64,000 nt of DNA, from positions 62,001-126,000 of the forward strand of contig JAUILQ010000001.1 of assembly GCA_030433005.1 (NCBI GenBank). Direction: 5' to 3'. Below, piece by piece: positions 42,841 to 50,275 of this stretch; positions within the stretch are counted from its first letter, which is position 1; each line of letters opens with the position of its first letter. The position numbers were made by a program, and so were the translations under genes. Source of the stretch: Alphaproteobacteria bacterium (lineage in GTDB: Bacteria > Pseudomonadota > Alphaproteobacteria > Kiloniellales > DSM-21159). Under the pieces are notes generated by a model. The model was given only the letters and a program-made list of their open reading frames with translations, had not been told where the DNA came from and searched no databases.

Positions 42841-44049
42841 TCAGCCGGCCTGCTGCCTGGGGGCCAGCAGCATCGGCCCGTAGAGCAGGGCGAAGCCGCC
42901 GAAGGCCGCCAGCCAGGCGATGCCCGAGAGCGCCAGCAGCGAAGCCATCTGCGCCGGTACCGCGGCGGCGGCGAGGCGCGCGGCCGCGGCCAGCGTGATC
43001 GCCAGGTAGATCGCCGTGGTGCCCGGCCCGGCGGTCAGCGGCCGGCCGGTGTGGCCGAGCGTCGCCCGGGTCATCACCGCCAGCGTGATGCTGCCGATCG
43101 CGCCGGCGGTCAGGGCATGGACCGCCAGGCTCGGCGTCAGGCTCCAGACCCAGCGGGACAGGCCGAGCAGGGCGAGGCCGAGCGGCAGCCAGGCGTAGGC
43201 GAGGTGCAGGATCCAGACCAGCGGCTCGCGCAGCGTCGCGAGGCCGCGCCAGCGGGCGAGGCGCAGGGCCTGCGCCAGGGCGGCCCCGAGCATGGCCAGG
43301 GCCATGGCGTCGCTGTCCGGCCACACCGTCCAGAAGACGCCGGCGAGGGCGGTGGCGGCCAGCGCCACCTTGTCGAGCGGGCCGAAGGGCGGGGGCAGGG
43401 CGGCGGCGCCGCGCTTGGCCAGCCAGTTGCGCGTGAAGCTGGGGATGATGCGGCCGCCGACCAGGCCGATCAGCAGCAGCACGACGGCGACGGTCAGCCG
43501 CCAGCCGAGCCCGGCCGGCAGCCCCGGCAGCCAGCCGGCCGCCTCGGCGTGCATCAGCGCGTTGCCGGCGAGCAGCAGCGCGACCGCGCCGGCCATCGGC
43601 AGGTTGCGCCAGTTCCGGCCGGCCAGGATCTCGCGCAGCACGACCGCCAGCATCAGCGCCAGGAAGGCGAGGTCGATCGCCGCTGCCGGCAGCGCGCCGA
43701 TCCAGGCCGAGGTGGCGACCGCGCCGCGGCCGGCCAGCCATGCCAGGGCGAGACCGGCGAGCGGCCAGCCCTGCAGCGGCATGCGGCCGGTCCAGTTGGG
43801 GATCGCGGTCAGCAGGAAGCCGGCGACGGCGGCGCCGACGAAGCCGAACAGCATCTCGTGGACATGCCAGGTCATCGCCGGCAGCGCCGTGGGCAGCGTC
43901 AGCAGGCCCTGGAACTGCGCCAGCCAGAGCAGCAGCGAGACGGCGGCCCAGACCGCCGCGCCGAGAAAGAACGGCCGGAAGCCCTCCTTGAGCAGGGCGG
44001 GCCCCTGCCAGGCGCGGTAGCGCGGGATCGCGGTGCGTACGGCGCTCAT
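42841..44049 (-). CDS. nnrS: NnrS family membrane protein
   Basis: A 402-residue integral membrane protein with about 12 segments. The family start LLKEGFRPFFLGAAVWA, the motif WHVHEMLFGFVGAAVAGFLLTAIPNW (in pieces) and GGRIIPSFTRNWL are diagnostic. NnrS is a haem- and copper-containing protein that protects against nitric oxide stress and is made under NnrR control in Rhodobacter. The start ATG overlaps the stop of the upstream DUF1858 gene. An NnrR-type box lies before that gene. Confidence 0.93.
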   Translation of the reverse strand: MSAVRTAIPRYRAWQGPALLKEGFRPFFLGAAVWAAVSLLLWLAQFQGLLTLPTALPAMTWHVHEMLFGFVGAAVAGFLLTAIPNWTGRMPLQGWPLAGLALAWLAGRGAVATSAWIGALPAAAIDLAFLALMLAVVLREILAGRNWRNLPMAGAVALLLAGNALMHAEAAGWLPGLPAGLGWRLTVAVVLLLIGLVGGRIIPSFTRNWLAKRGAAALPPPFGPLDKVALAATALAGVFWTVWPDSDAMALAMLGAALAQALRLARWRGLATLREPLVWILHLAYAWLPLGLALLGLSRWVWSLTPSLAVHALTAGAIGSITLAVMTRATLGHTGRPLTAGPGTTAIYLAITLAAAARLAAAAVPAQMASLLALSGIAWLAAFGGFALLYGPMLLAPRQQAG

Positions 44050-44306
44050 GAGCGCAGCTCCTGCGGGCCGGTGCCGGCCGCGCCGCCGCTCGAGGCCGAG
44101 CCGGCGGGGGCGAGCGCCCGGACCAGCTCCTCGATCAGGTCTTCCGGTGCGACGCCGTGCTCGAGCGCCGCCTCCTGGACGGTCATGAAGCGCGCCATCA
44201 GGCAGCCGGGGCAGGCCATGCGGCGACCGAGCAGCACCGGCACGCTGGCCGGCCAGCGCTCCATCAGCTCGCCGACGATCATGTCTGGGAGGTCTTCGGG
44301 ATGCAT
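44046..44306 (-). CDS. DUF1858 protein (hybrid-cluster-associated redox disulfide type)
   Basis: An 86-residue protein. The DUF1858 domain is residues 7-66 (DMIVGELMERWPASVPVLLGRRMACPGCLM), with the redox motif CPGC. Such proteins accompany hybrid-cluster proteins, nitrite/NO metabolism and respiratory genes, but the biochemical role is not known. It is co-translated with nnrS (ATGA overlap) and has an NnrR-type palindrome 69 bp upstream. Confidence 0.87.
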   Translation of the reverse strand: MHPEDLPDMIVGELMERWPASVPVLLGRRMACPGCLMARFMTVQEAALEHGVAPEDLIEELVRALAPAGSASSGGAAGTGPQELRS

Positions 44307-44367
44307 CGCGGGCGTCCTTCCGTGCGAGAGCAGGCTGGAACCCTACGCCGGCGCAACGGCCCGGCTT

Positions 44368-44381
44368 TTGCGGCGGCGCAA
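44368..44381. promoter_or_regulatory. NnrR-type box TTGCG-GCGG-CGCAA before DUF1858-nnrS
   Basis: A perfect palindrome, extended by T/A on both sides (TTTGCG-N4-CGCAAA). The form TTGCG-N4-CRCAA is the site described for the NO-responsive NnrR of Rhodobacter. The centre is 69 bp before the DUF1858 start, reading toward nnrS. Confidence 0.65.
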
Positions 44382-44485
44382 ATGAGGGCCGCTCCGTCGT
44401 GGCGCGTCGGCACGCCCGCGGGCGCGGCCAGGGCAGTGCCGTGGTGCGCGCGGCGGCCCGCGCGCTGAGCGGCGCGATCGAGGGC

Positions 44486-45871
44486 CTAGAGACCGAACAG
44501 GGCGTCCTGCTCGCGGCGCAGGCGCCACAGGGTCGAGCCTTCGGGCGGCTCGATCATGGCGCCGGTGACGGCGGTGTCGGCCGGGATGTCGACGCGCGCC
44601 ACCGCGTCCGGCAGCAGGTAGTGCGGCACGGCGACGTCGTCGGCGAGCCCGCGCGCCGGCGTCATCCGCGCCTCGATGCCGTCGATGGCGTGGCGCCAGC
44701 CGAGCTCGAAGCGGGTGCCGGCGGCGATCTCCCTGGTCGTGCGCGCGGTGAGGTCGACGCGCGGCCGGACGTCGTCGCCGGCCGTGGACTTGCCGGCGCG
44801 GCAGGCCGAGAGGATCGACATCGGCGCCTCGGCGCCGAGCAGGTGGACGACGTTGGAGATCAGGAAGCGCTCGCCGTCGGCGCTGACCGGGATGCCCTTC
44901 TCGCCGAACAGCCGGCCGGTCTCGGCATCGGGCGAGCGGGCGACCACGAAGACGCCGCCGGCGAAGCTCATCTCGTCGGGCCGGCGCAGGCAGTTGAAGA
45001 TGTCGAGAACCCCTTCCGCCGCGAGCAGGCCGCCGGCTGCGGAGGGCGCCAGCAGGTCCGGCAGCTCGAGGGTCCGGGCGATCGGCGCGTGCAGCGCCTC
45101 GCGGCTCGGCGGCAGGCCGGTGGCGTTGGCGACGACGGTCATCTCGCAGAGGTCCGGCGCCGTGCGGTGCCAGAACGCGCCGAGCCGGTCCGCCCGCTCG
45201 GCGGCGACCGCGGCGGCCTTGCCGCCAGTCGCCTGCCACAGGTCCTCGAAGCCGGGCACGGCGAGGCTTCGGCCCTGCGCGGTGACGCTGCCGGCGGCGG
45301 GGTCGAAGACGAAGTCGTACTCGCTCGCCTTGCCGGCGGCGACGATCTCCAGGCCGAGCAGCCGCGCCCAGGAGACCAGGCCGATGAGCAGGCTCGGCTG
45401 GTCGCCGTCGACGGGGGTATGGACGACGCCGGCCTGGCGCGCCTTGTGGGCGAGCAGCGGGCCGACCGCGCTCTCGGCCTCCTTGGTGACCATGACGACG
45501 TGCTTGCCGCGCGCGATCGCCAGCTCGGCGATCGCCGCCGCGCCCTCCGGGTGGCCGGTCGCCTCGACGACGACGTCGATCGGCAGGTCGGCGAGCAGCC
45601 CGGCCTCCTCGACCACCACCGCGTCGCCGGCCTGGAAGGCGTCCGCGGCGTCGGCGGCGCTGCTGCAGACCCGGACGCGCGCGCGCTCGGTGCCGGCGCC
45701 GACGAAGGCCTCGACCGCCCGCGCCGCCTCGCGGTCGCAGGCGACCCGCATCTCCAGGCCCGGGGCCCGGCGCATCTGCGCGATGAAGGTGCGGCCGAAC
45801 TCGCCGGCGCCGACCAGGCCGGCCCGGATCGGCCGCGCCGGCGCCGGACCGAGAAGCTGTTCGAGGTGCAT
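44486..45871 (-). CDS. NAD(P)-binding oxidoreductase with SAF domain (homoserine dehydrogenase-like)
   Basis: A 461-residue protein. The Rossmann nucleotide site is RAGLVGAGEFGRTFIAQM near residue 16, with VDVVVEATGHPEGAA and GKHVVMVTKEAES as in homoserine dehydrogenase-like enzymes. The C-terminal residues about 380-461 are a SAF domain (DVAVPHYLLPDAVARVDIPADTAVT). Proteins of this layout are unassigned; some work on branched sugar acids or tetronate. The start ATG is placed by the GGAA upstream. It lies 79 bases after an SDR gene on the same strand, and both are divergent from a GntR regulator. Confidence 0.8.
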   Translation of the reverse strand: MHLEQLLGPAPARPIRAGLVGAGEFGRTFIAQMRRAPGLEMRVACDREAARAVEAFVGAGTERARVRVCSSAADAADAFQAGDAVVVEEAGLLADLPIDVVVEATGHPEGAAAIAELAIARGKHVVMVTKEAESAVGPLLAHKARQAGVVHTPVDGDQPSLLIGLVSWARLLGLEIVAAGKASEYDFVFDPAAGSVTAQGRSLAVPGFEDLWQATGGKAAAVAAERADRLGAFWHRTAPDLCEMTVVANATGLPPSREALHAPIARTLELPDLLAPSAAGGLLAAEGVLDIFNCLRRPDEMSFAGGVFVVARSPDAETGRLFGEKGIPVSADGERFLISNVVHLLGAEAPMSILSACRAGKSTAGDDVRPRVDLTARTTREIAAGTRFELGWRHAIDGIEARMTPARGLADDVAVPHYLLPDAVARVDIPADTAVTGAMIEPPEGSTLWRLRREQDALFGL

Positions 45872-45950
45872 CGAGGAATTTCCTTGAGCAAGGGCGGGAA
45901 GGAGAGGGACGAGGCGCGCAAGCCTCACGGCGCACCGGTCAGCGCACCGG

Positions 45951-46727
45951 TCAACGCACCGGGCGGCCGCCGTCGATCATGAAGTTGGCGGCGGTCACGT
46001 AGGAGGCCTCGTCCGAGGCCAGCCAGAGGATCGGCAGCGCGACCTCGCGGGCGTCGGCCCAGCGCCGCATCAGGCAGTCGCCGACCTCCTCGTTGAGCAC
46101 CTGCTCGCGGGTCAGGCCGCGCGCCTCGCCGCGCCGGATGTGGAAGGGCGTCATGGTGTAGCCGGGGCACAGCGAGTTGACGCGCACGCCGTGCTCGACC
46201 TCCTCGAAGGCCAGCGTCCGGCTCATGGCGATGATCGCCGCCTTGGTCGCGTCGTACTGGCCCATGCCGGCGCGGCCCGAGACGCCGTAGGTCGAGGAGA
46301 CGTTGACGACGCTGCCCTTGCCGGAGCGGCGCAGTGCCGGCAGCGCCGCCTTGGCGGTATAGGCGTAGCTCAGCAGGTTGACGTCGAGGATCCTGCGCCA
46401 GGTCTCGGCCTTGGCCTCGGCCAGCGGCTCGTAGGAGCGGATGCCGGCGACGTTGACCAGGATGTCGAGCCCGCCGAAGGTCCGGGTCGCTGCCTCGACG
46501 GCGCCGGCCGCCGCGCTCTCGTCCGAGACGTCCGCGTCCAGCGGCAGCACCTCGGCGCCGGCGACCTCGCTGCGCACCGCCTCGGCGGCGGCCTCGACGG
46601 CCTCGCGCTCGAGGTCGACGATCGCGACCCGCGCGCCCTGCTCGCAGAAGACCTGGCAGGTCGCGGCGCCGATGCCGCCGGCCCCGCCGGTGATCAGGGC
46701 CCTGCGGCCCGCCAGTCTGTCGCCCAT
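45951..46727 (-). CDS. Short-chain dehydrogenase/reductase (SDR)
   Basis: A 258-residue classical SDR. The cofactor motif is TGGAGGIGAA near residue 14, NVAGI follows, and the catalytic Ser-Tyr-x3-Lys is in VNVSSTYG and QYDATKAA. The Asp at the end of beta-2 (AIVDLERE) favours NAD. The C terminus SYVTAANFMIDGGRP is typical. The start has GGAGGAACAGCG just upstream. It is probably the first gene of a two-gene operon with the SAF-domain oxidoreductase, and the adjacent divergent FCD-type GntR regulator suggests a sugar-acid or similar catabolic route. Confidence 0.93.
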   Translation of the reverse strand: MGDRLAGRRALITGGAGGIGAATCQVFCEQGARVAIVDLEREAVEAAAEAVRSEVAGAEVLPLDADVSDESAAAGAVEAATRTFGGLDILVNVAGIRSYEPLAEAKAETWRRILDVNLLSYAYTAKAALPALRRSGKGSVVNVSSTYGVSGRAGMGQYDATKAAIIAMSRTLAFEEVEHGVRVNSLCPGYTMTPFHIRRGEARGLTREQVLNEEVGDCLMRRWADAREVALPILWLASDEASYVTAANFMIDGGRPVR

Positions 46728-46771
46728 CGCTGTTCCTCCGGTCCGTCGAGATCCGCCGTTTCCGGCAAAGC

Positions 46772-46909
46772 TTGCATGCACGCAGTTCGCCAGCCGGACA
46801 ATTAGCCTGTGATTCCGTGGAGAATTTGCATACAAGGTAATGTCCCGGTCAAGACGGAAGGACCGGCAGATCGCGATGGCTTGAGCGGAACAGCGGGACG
46901 TTGCATACC
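46772..46909. promoter_or_regulatory. Three TTGCATRC motifs, candidate GntR operators
   Basis: TTGCATGCACG at 46772, TTGCATACAA at 46826-46835 and TTGCATACC at 46901 lie in the 188-base gap between the divergent SDR and GntR genes. TTGCATACAA closely resembles the TTGTATACAA palindrome bound by FCD-type GntR proteins. Three related copies at the expected place support operator function. Confidence 0.5.
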
Positions 46910-46915
46910 GGGGAC

Positions 46916-47647
46916 ATGACGGACGGAGACGCAGGGGTGCGGGAACCCGGGCAGGATCCCGGACGCGAGGCCGCGGCGGAGACGGTCGTGGAGCCCGGGC
47001 GCAAGGGGCGGCTCTACGGCACTGCCGTCGCCGAACTGCGCCGGCTCATCGCAACCGGGCGGATTCCCGCGGGCCAGCGGCTGCGCGAGCGCGAGCTCTG
47101 CGAGAGCCTGGGCATCTCCCGCACGCCGCTGCGCGAGGCGATCCGCACGCTCGGCACCGAGGGGCTGGTGACGCTGCTGCCCAACCGCGGCGCGGTGGTC
47201 AGCGAGCTCGACGTCGAGGAGGTCGCCCAGCTCTACCAGGTCGTCTGCGCGCTCGAGACCCTCGCCGCCGGCCTCGCGATGGAGCGGATCACCGACGAGC
47301 AGATCGCCGAGATCGGCATGCACCACTACCGGCTGGTGCGACACCAGCTGCGCGGCGAGCTCGACGGCTACTTCGAGGCCAACCAGGCTGTCCACCGGTC
47401 GCTCGTCGAGATCTCCGGCAACGACGTGCTGCTGTCGGTGTGGGACATGCTGGCGGTGCGCGTCAATCGCGCCCGCTATCAGACCAACCTGAAGCCCGAG
47501 CGCTGGGCCCAGGCGACGCGCGAGCACGAGGCGATCTTCCAGGCGATCCGCGAGCGCGACCGGCCGCGCGTCGTCGAGCTGCTGCGCGACCACCTGATGA
47601 GCGGCCTCGCGGCGATCCAGGGCAGCGACGGCGACGAGCGTCCCTAG
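46916..47647 (+). CDS. GntR family transcriptional regulator, FCD type
   Basis: A 243-residue regulator. The winged helix (residues about 33-100: [43 protein letters not shown] in overlapping pieces) is followed by an FCD ligand domain ([41 protein letters not shown]). The likely start is the ATG at 46916; an in-frame TTG lies at 46901. It is divergent from the SDR/SAF oxidoreductase genes and three TTGCATRC sites lie between. Its stop overlaps the end of the convergent NnrR-like gene by four bases. Confidence 0.92.
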   Translation: MTDGDAGVREPGQDPGREAAAETVVEPGRKGRLYGTAVAELRRLIATGRIPAGQRLRERELCESLGISRTPLREAIRTLGTEGLVTLLPNRGAVVSELDVEEVAQLYQVVCALETLAAGLAMERITDEQIAEIGMHHYRLVRHQLRGELDGYFEANQAVHRSLVEISGNDVLLSVWDMLAVRVNRARYQTNLKPERWAQATREHEAIFQAIRERDRPRVVELLRDHLMSGLAAIQGSDGDERP

Positions 47648-48342
47648 GCCTGCTCGGCGATCTCGACCAGCCGGTGCGGCTGGCGGATGACCAGGTGGCT
47701 GGAGCGTCGCGACTCCAGGATGCCCTGCTGGTCCCAGGCCGAGAGCGTGCGGCTGACGGTGTGCAGGGTCGTCGCGGTCATCTCCGCGAGGTCCTGGCGC
47801 GACACCGGGAAGGGGATCTCGACGCCGCCCTCGATGCGCCGGCCGGACTGGTTGGCGATGCGCACCAGGGTCGAGGCGATGCGCCGCTCGACGCGCTGGG
47901 TCGCGACCTCCTGCAGGCGCGACTGCAGCTCCTCGATGCGGCCGCCGATGACGCCGATCGCGTTGAGCGCGATCTGCGGGAAGCGCTGCATCAGGTCCGC
48001 CAGCCGCGGCGCGCTCCAGGACAGCACCATGCAGTCTTCCAGGGCGACCGGCGTGGCGGGGAAGGGGATGCGGCGCAGGACCGCGACCGTGCCGACGAGG
48101 TCGCCGGGGCCCATGTAGCGCAGCACCACGTTCTGGCCGTCCGGCGTCGTCTGGTCCAGCCGCACGCGGCCCCAGCCCATGACGTAGGCGTGGGTCGCCT
48201 CCTCGCCCTGCTGGAACAGCGTCTCGTCCTTCCTGACCGGGCGCTCGTGCGCCTCGCGCGCGACCGTGGCCAGCGACGCCTCGTCGAGGCCGCCGAAGAA
48301 CGGCACGCGCTGGAGCACGCTGATGCGGGCCGGGATGTCCAT
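47644..48342 (-). CDS. nnrR: Crp/Fnr family regulator, NnrR-like
   Basis: A 232-residue Crp/Fnr protein: cyclic-nucleotide-like beta-barrel (residues about 15-130, [15 protein letters not shown]), dimer helix ([14 protein letters not shown]) and winged helix ([30 protein letters not shown] in overlapping pieces). It lacks the N-terminal Cys cluster of Fnr, so it is not an oxygen-sensing 4Fe-4S protein. Position beside pseudoazurin and nor, and TTGCG-N4-CGCAA boxes before these genes, point to NnrR, the nitric oxide-responsive activator. In the recognition helix the Fnr E-x-x-S-R is H-x-x-S-R. A box at 48396 lies in its own promoter region. Confidence 0.75.
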   Translation of the reverse strand: MDIPARISVLQRVPFFGGLDEASLATVAREAHERPVRKDETLFQQGEEATHAYVMGWGRVRLDQTTPDGQNVVLRYMGPGDLVGTVAVLRRIPFPATPVALEDCMVLSWSAPRLADLMQRFPQIALNAIGVIGGRIEELQSRLQEVATQRVERRIASTLVRIANQSGRRIEGGVEIPFPVSRQDLAEMTATTLHTVSRTLSAWDQQGILESRRSSHLVIRQPHRLVEIAEQA

Positions 48343-48395
48343 GGTCCAGCTCTCCGTACGGCGGACAGGGCAAACGGCGTCGCCGGGTGCGGCAA

Positions 48396-48409
48396 TTGCT
48401 GCAGCGCAA
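48396..48409. promoter_or_regulatory. NnrR-type box TTGCT-GCAG-CGCAA between nnrR and pseudoazurin
   Basis: Nine of ten positions match TTGCG-N4-CGCAA. The centre is 78-79 bp before the pseudoazurin ATG and 60 bp before the regulator's own ATG, so it could serve activation of pseudoazurin and autoregulation. Confidence 0.55.
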
Positions 48410-48480
48410 ATCGCCGCCCGGCGAACCGGCTATCTCTCTCCTTGTCGAAACGAACGTACCCCGCGTCAAGGAATAGAGAG

Positions 48481-48960
48481 ATGAAACCTTTCAAGAAGAG
48501 CCTGCTCGCCGCCGCCGCCCTGGCGGTCACCGTCGCCGCCGTGCCGTTCGCCGGCACCGCCGCCGCCGCCGACCACGAGGTCAAGATGCTGAACCGCGGC
48601 GCGGCCGGCATGATGGTCTTCGAGCCGGCCTACCTGGAGGTCGCGCCGGGCGACACCGTCACCTTCGTGCCGACCGATCCGAGCCACAACGCCGAGAGCC
48701 TGCCGGGCATGACGCCGGCCGGCGCCGAGCCCTTCAAGGGCAAGATGAACCAGCCGGTCACGGTGACCTTCGAGCAGGAGGGCGTCTACGGCTACAAGTG
48801 CCTGCCGCACCTCGCGCTCGGCATGGTCGGCGTGGTCGTGGTCGGCGACCCGGGTGCCAACCTGGACGAGGCCGCGGAGGCCAAGCTGCCCGGCAAGGCC
48901 AAGACGGTGATGGCCGACCTGCTGGCCCAGGCCGAGGCGCAGCTCGCCGAGGCGAAGTAG
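48481..48960 (+). CDS. Pseudoazurin (type 1 copper protein)
   Basis: A 159-residue cupredoxin with a signal peptide (1-30). The family pattern is clear: [38 protein letters not shown] (His ligand), and [13 protein letters not shown] with the Cys, His and Met ligands in C-x2-H-x4-M spacing. Pseudoazurins carry electrons in the periplasm to copper nitrite reductase or N2O reductase. Neither enzyme is in the window. The C-terminal helical tail ([13 protein letters not shown]) is typical. Control by the adjacent NnrR-like protein is suggested by the box at 48396. Confidence 0.95.
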   Translation: MKPFKKSLLAAAALAVTVAAVPFAGTAAAADHEVKMLNRGAAGMMVFEPAYLEVAPGDTVTFVPTDPSHNAESLPGMTPAGAEPFKGKMNQPVTVTFEQEGVYGYKCLPHLALGMVGVVVVGDPGANLDEAAEAKLPGKAKTVMADLLAQAEAQLAEAK

Positions 48961-48993
48961 CGCTCTCGCTCCTCCCCCTCCCGGAGAGCGCCC

Positions 48994-49026
48994 GCGGCGC
49001 CCGGCGACCCCTCCGCCGGGCGCCGC
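48994..49026 (+). terminator. Hairpin after pseudoazurin
   Basis: A perfect 13-bp stem GCGGCGCCCGGCG / CGCCGGGCGCCGC with a 7-base loop, 34 bases after the stop. There is no T-run, so the terminator call rests on stem strength and position. Confidence 0.5.
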
Positions 49027-49108
49027 TGCGTTCGCGGGCCCGGCTTGACAGGCGCCGTCGACCTGCCGTCCTGCTGTTCGCGGGTCACAGGAGAGCGGGA
49101 GCGACGGG

Positions 49109-50062
49109 ATGAGCGGAGCGACGATCGGGCGGATGTTCCACAGCGCGGAGGCGGTCGAGACCTTCCTCGGCTTCCCCGCCTGCGCCGACCTCTCGCGACT
49201 CGAGGCCGAGGTCGCGATCCTCGGCGTGCCGGCCGCCACGCCCTACCGCTCGGTCGGCGCCTACTGCGCCGGCGCGCCGGCGGCGCTGCGCGCGGCGATG
49301 GCCGGCTACGCCGCCAACCGCGGGCACCAGGACTTCGACCTGCTGGCCGCGCCCTTCGCCGACGCGCCCTCCGGCGGCGCGCGGGTCGCGGACTGCGGCG
49401 ACCTGCCGTTCGACGAGAACGACTTCGCCGCCAACCGCGCCGCGATCACCGGCGCGGTGCGCCAGATCCGCGCCGCCGGCGCGACGCCGGTGGTCCTGGG
49501 CGGCGACGACTCGGTGCCGATCCCGCTGTTCCAGGCCTTCGACGAGGGCGGCCCCTACACCGTGCTGCAGATCGACGCCCACATCGACTGGCGCGACGAG
49601 GTCGACGGCGAGCGCTACGGCCTGTCGAGCCCGATGCGGCGCGCCTCGGAGATGCCCTGGATCGAGCGCATCGTCCAGGTCGGGGCCCGGGCGATCGGCA
49701 GCGCGCGCGCCGCCGACTACGAGGACGCCAGGGCCTGGGGCGTCGAGTTCGTCACCGGCCGCGAGGTCGCGCGCCACGGCATCGAGCCGGTGCTCGAGCG
49801 GATTCCGCGCGGCGCCAAGGTCCTGTTCACCCTGGACTGCGACGGCATGGATCCGACGGTCATGCCGGCCGTCATCGGCCCGGCGCCCGGCGGGCTCGGC
49901 TACTGGCAGGTCGTCGAGCTGGTGCACGGCGTCGCCGAGCGCGGCAGCCTCGCCGGCTTCGACCTGGTCGAGTTCATGCCCGCCGCCGACCGCGACGGCC
50001 TGGGCGCGCTGACCGCCGCGCGCGTCGTCTGCAACGTCCTGGGCGCCCTGCTCGCCCGCTGA
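49109..50062 (+). CDS. Ureohydrolase (agmatinase/arginase family) with altered metal motif
   Basis: A 317-residue protein of the arginase/agmatinase family. The dimanganese site motifs are LGGDDSVPIP (131-135), QIDAHIDWRD (D156, H158, D160) and LDCDGMDPT (D243, D245). The canonical first motif is GGDHS; here the His ligand is Asp (D134), the rest being intact. Family members cleave agmatine, guanidinobutyrate, guanidine and similar compounds to urea plus an amine. Products such as putrescine would fit the polyamine importers and aminotransferase in this window, but the substrate is unproven. Start ATG has AGGAGAGCGGG upstream. Confidence 0.82.
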   Translation: MSGATIGRMFHSAEAVETFLGFPACADLSRLEAEVAILGVPAATPYRSVGAYCAGAPAALRAAMAGYAANRGHQDFDLLAAPFADAPSGGARVADCGDLPFDENDFAANRAAITGAVRQIRAAGATPVVLGGDDSVPIPLFQAFDEGGPYTVLQIDAHIDWRDEVDGERYGLSSPMRRASEMPWIERIVQVGARAIGSARAADYEDARAWGVEFVTGREVARHGIEPVLERIPRGAKVLFTLDCDGMDPTVMPAVIGPAPGGLGYWQVVELVHGVAERGSLAGFDLVEFMPAADRDGLGALTAARVVCNVLGALLAR

Positions 50063-50077
50063 GGCGGCAGCCTGGCT

Positions 50078-50164
50078 GCCACGTCCCTCGACAGGCTCGG
50101 GACGAAGCGACGGCCAGGGCGCGACCGAGGTCGGCTTCGTCCCGAGCCTGTCGAGGGACGTGGC
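50078..50164. repeat. Dispersed REP-like inverted repeat, copy 3 (perfect arms)
   Basis: Arms of 31 bp (50078-50108 and 50134-50164) are perfect inverse copies, containing GTCCCTCGACAGGCTCGGGA, around a 25-base centre. It lies between the ureohydrolase gene and the nor promoter. The best-preserved member of the family in the window. Confidence 0.9.
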
Positions 50165-50188
50165 TGCATCGACGTCGCTTCCGGCCAT

Positions 50189-50202
50189 TTGCGCGGGCGC
50201 AA
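50189..50202. promoter_or_regulatory. NnrR-type box TTGCG-CGGG-CGCAA before nor
   Basis: A perfect site, extended to TTTGCGC-GG-GCGCAAA. The centre is about 80 bp before the nor ATG. It immediately follows the REP-like repeat, so nor has its own promoter separate from the ureohydrolase gene. Confidence 0.65.
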
Positions 50203-50275
50203 AACCCTCCTGCCGAGGCGCGGCTAGCGTCCGGGGATCGCGGCCGTCCCGGCCGCCTTCTCGGAGGGTTCATCC

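Noticed and set aside
48425..48470. Sequence CTCTCTCCTTGTCGAAACG before pseudoazurin looked like another REP-like arm
   Set aside because: It shares only TTGTCGAA with the family and has no facing arm.
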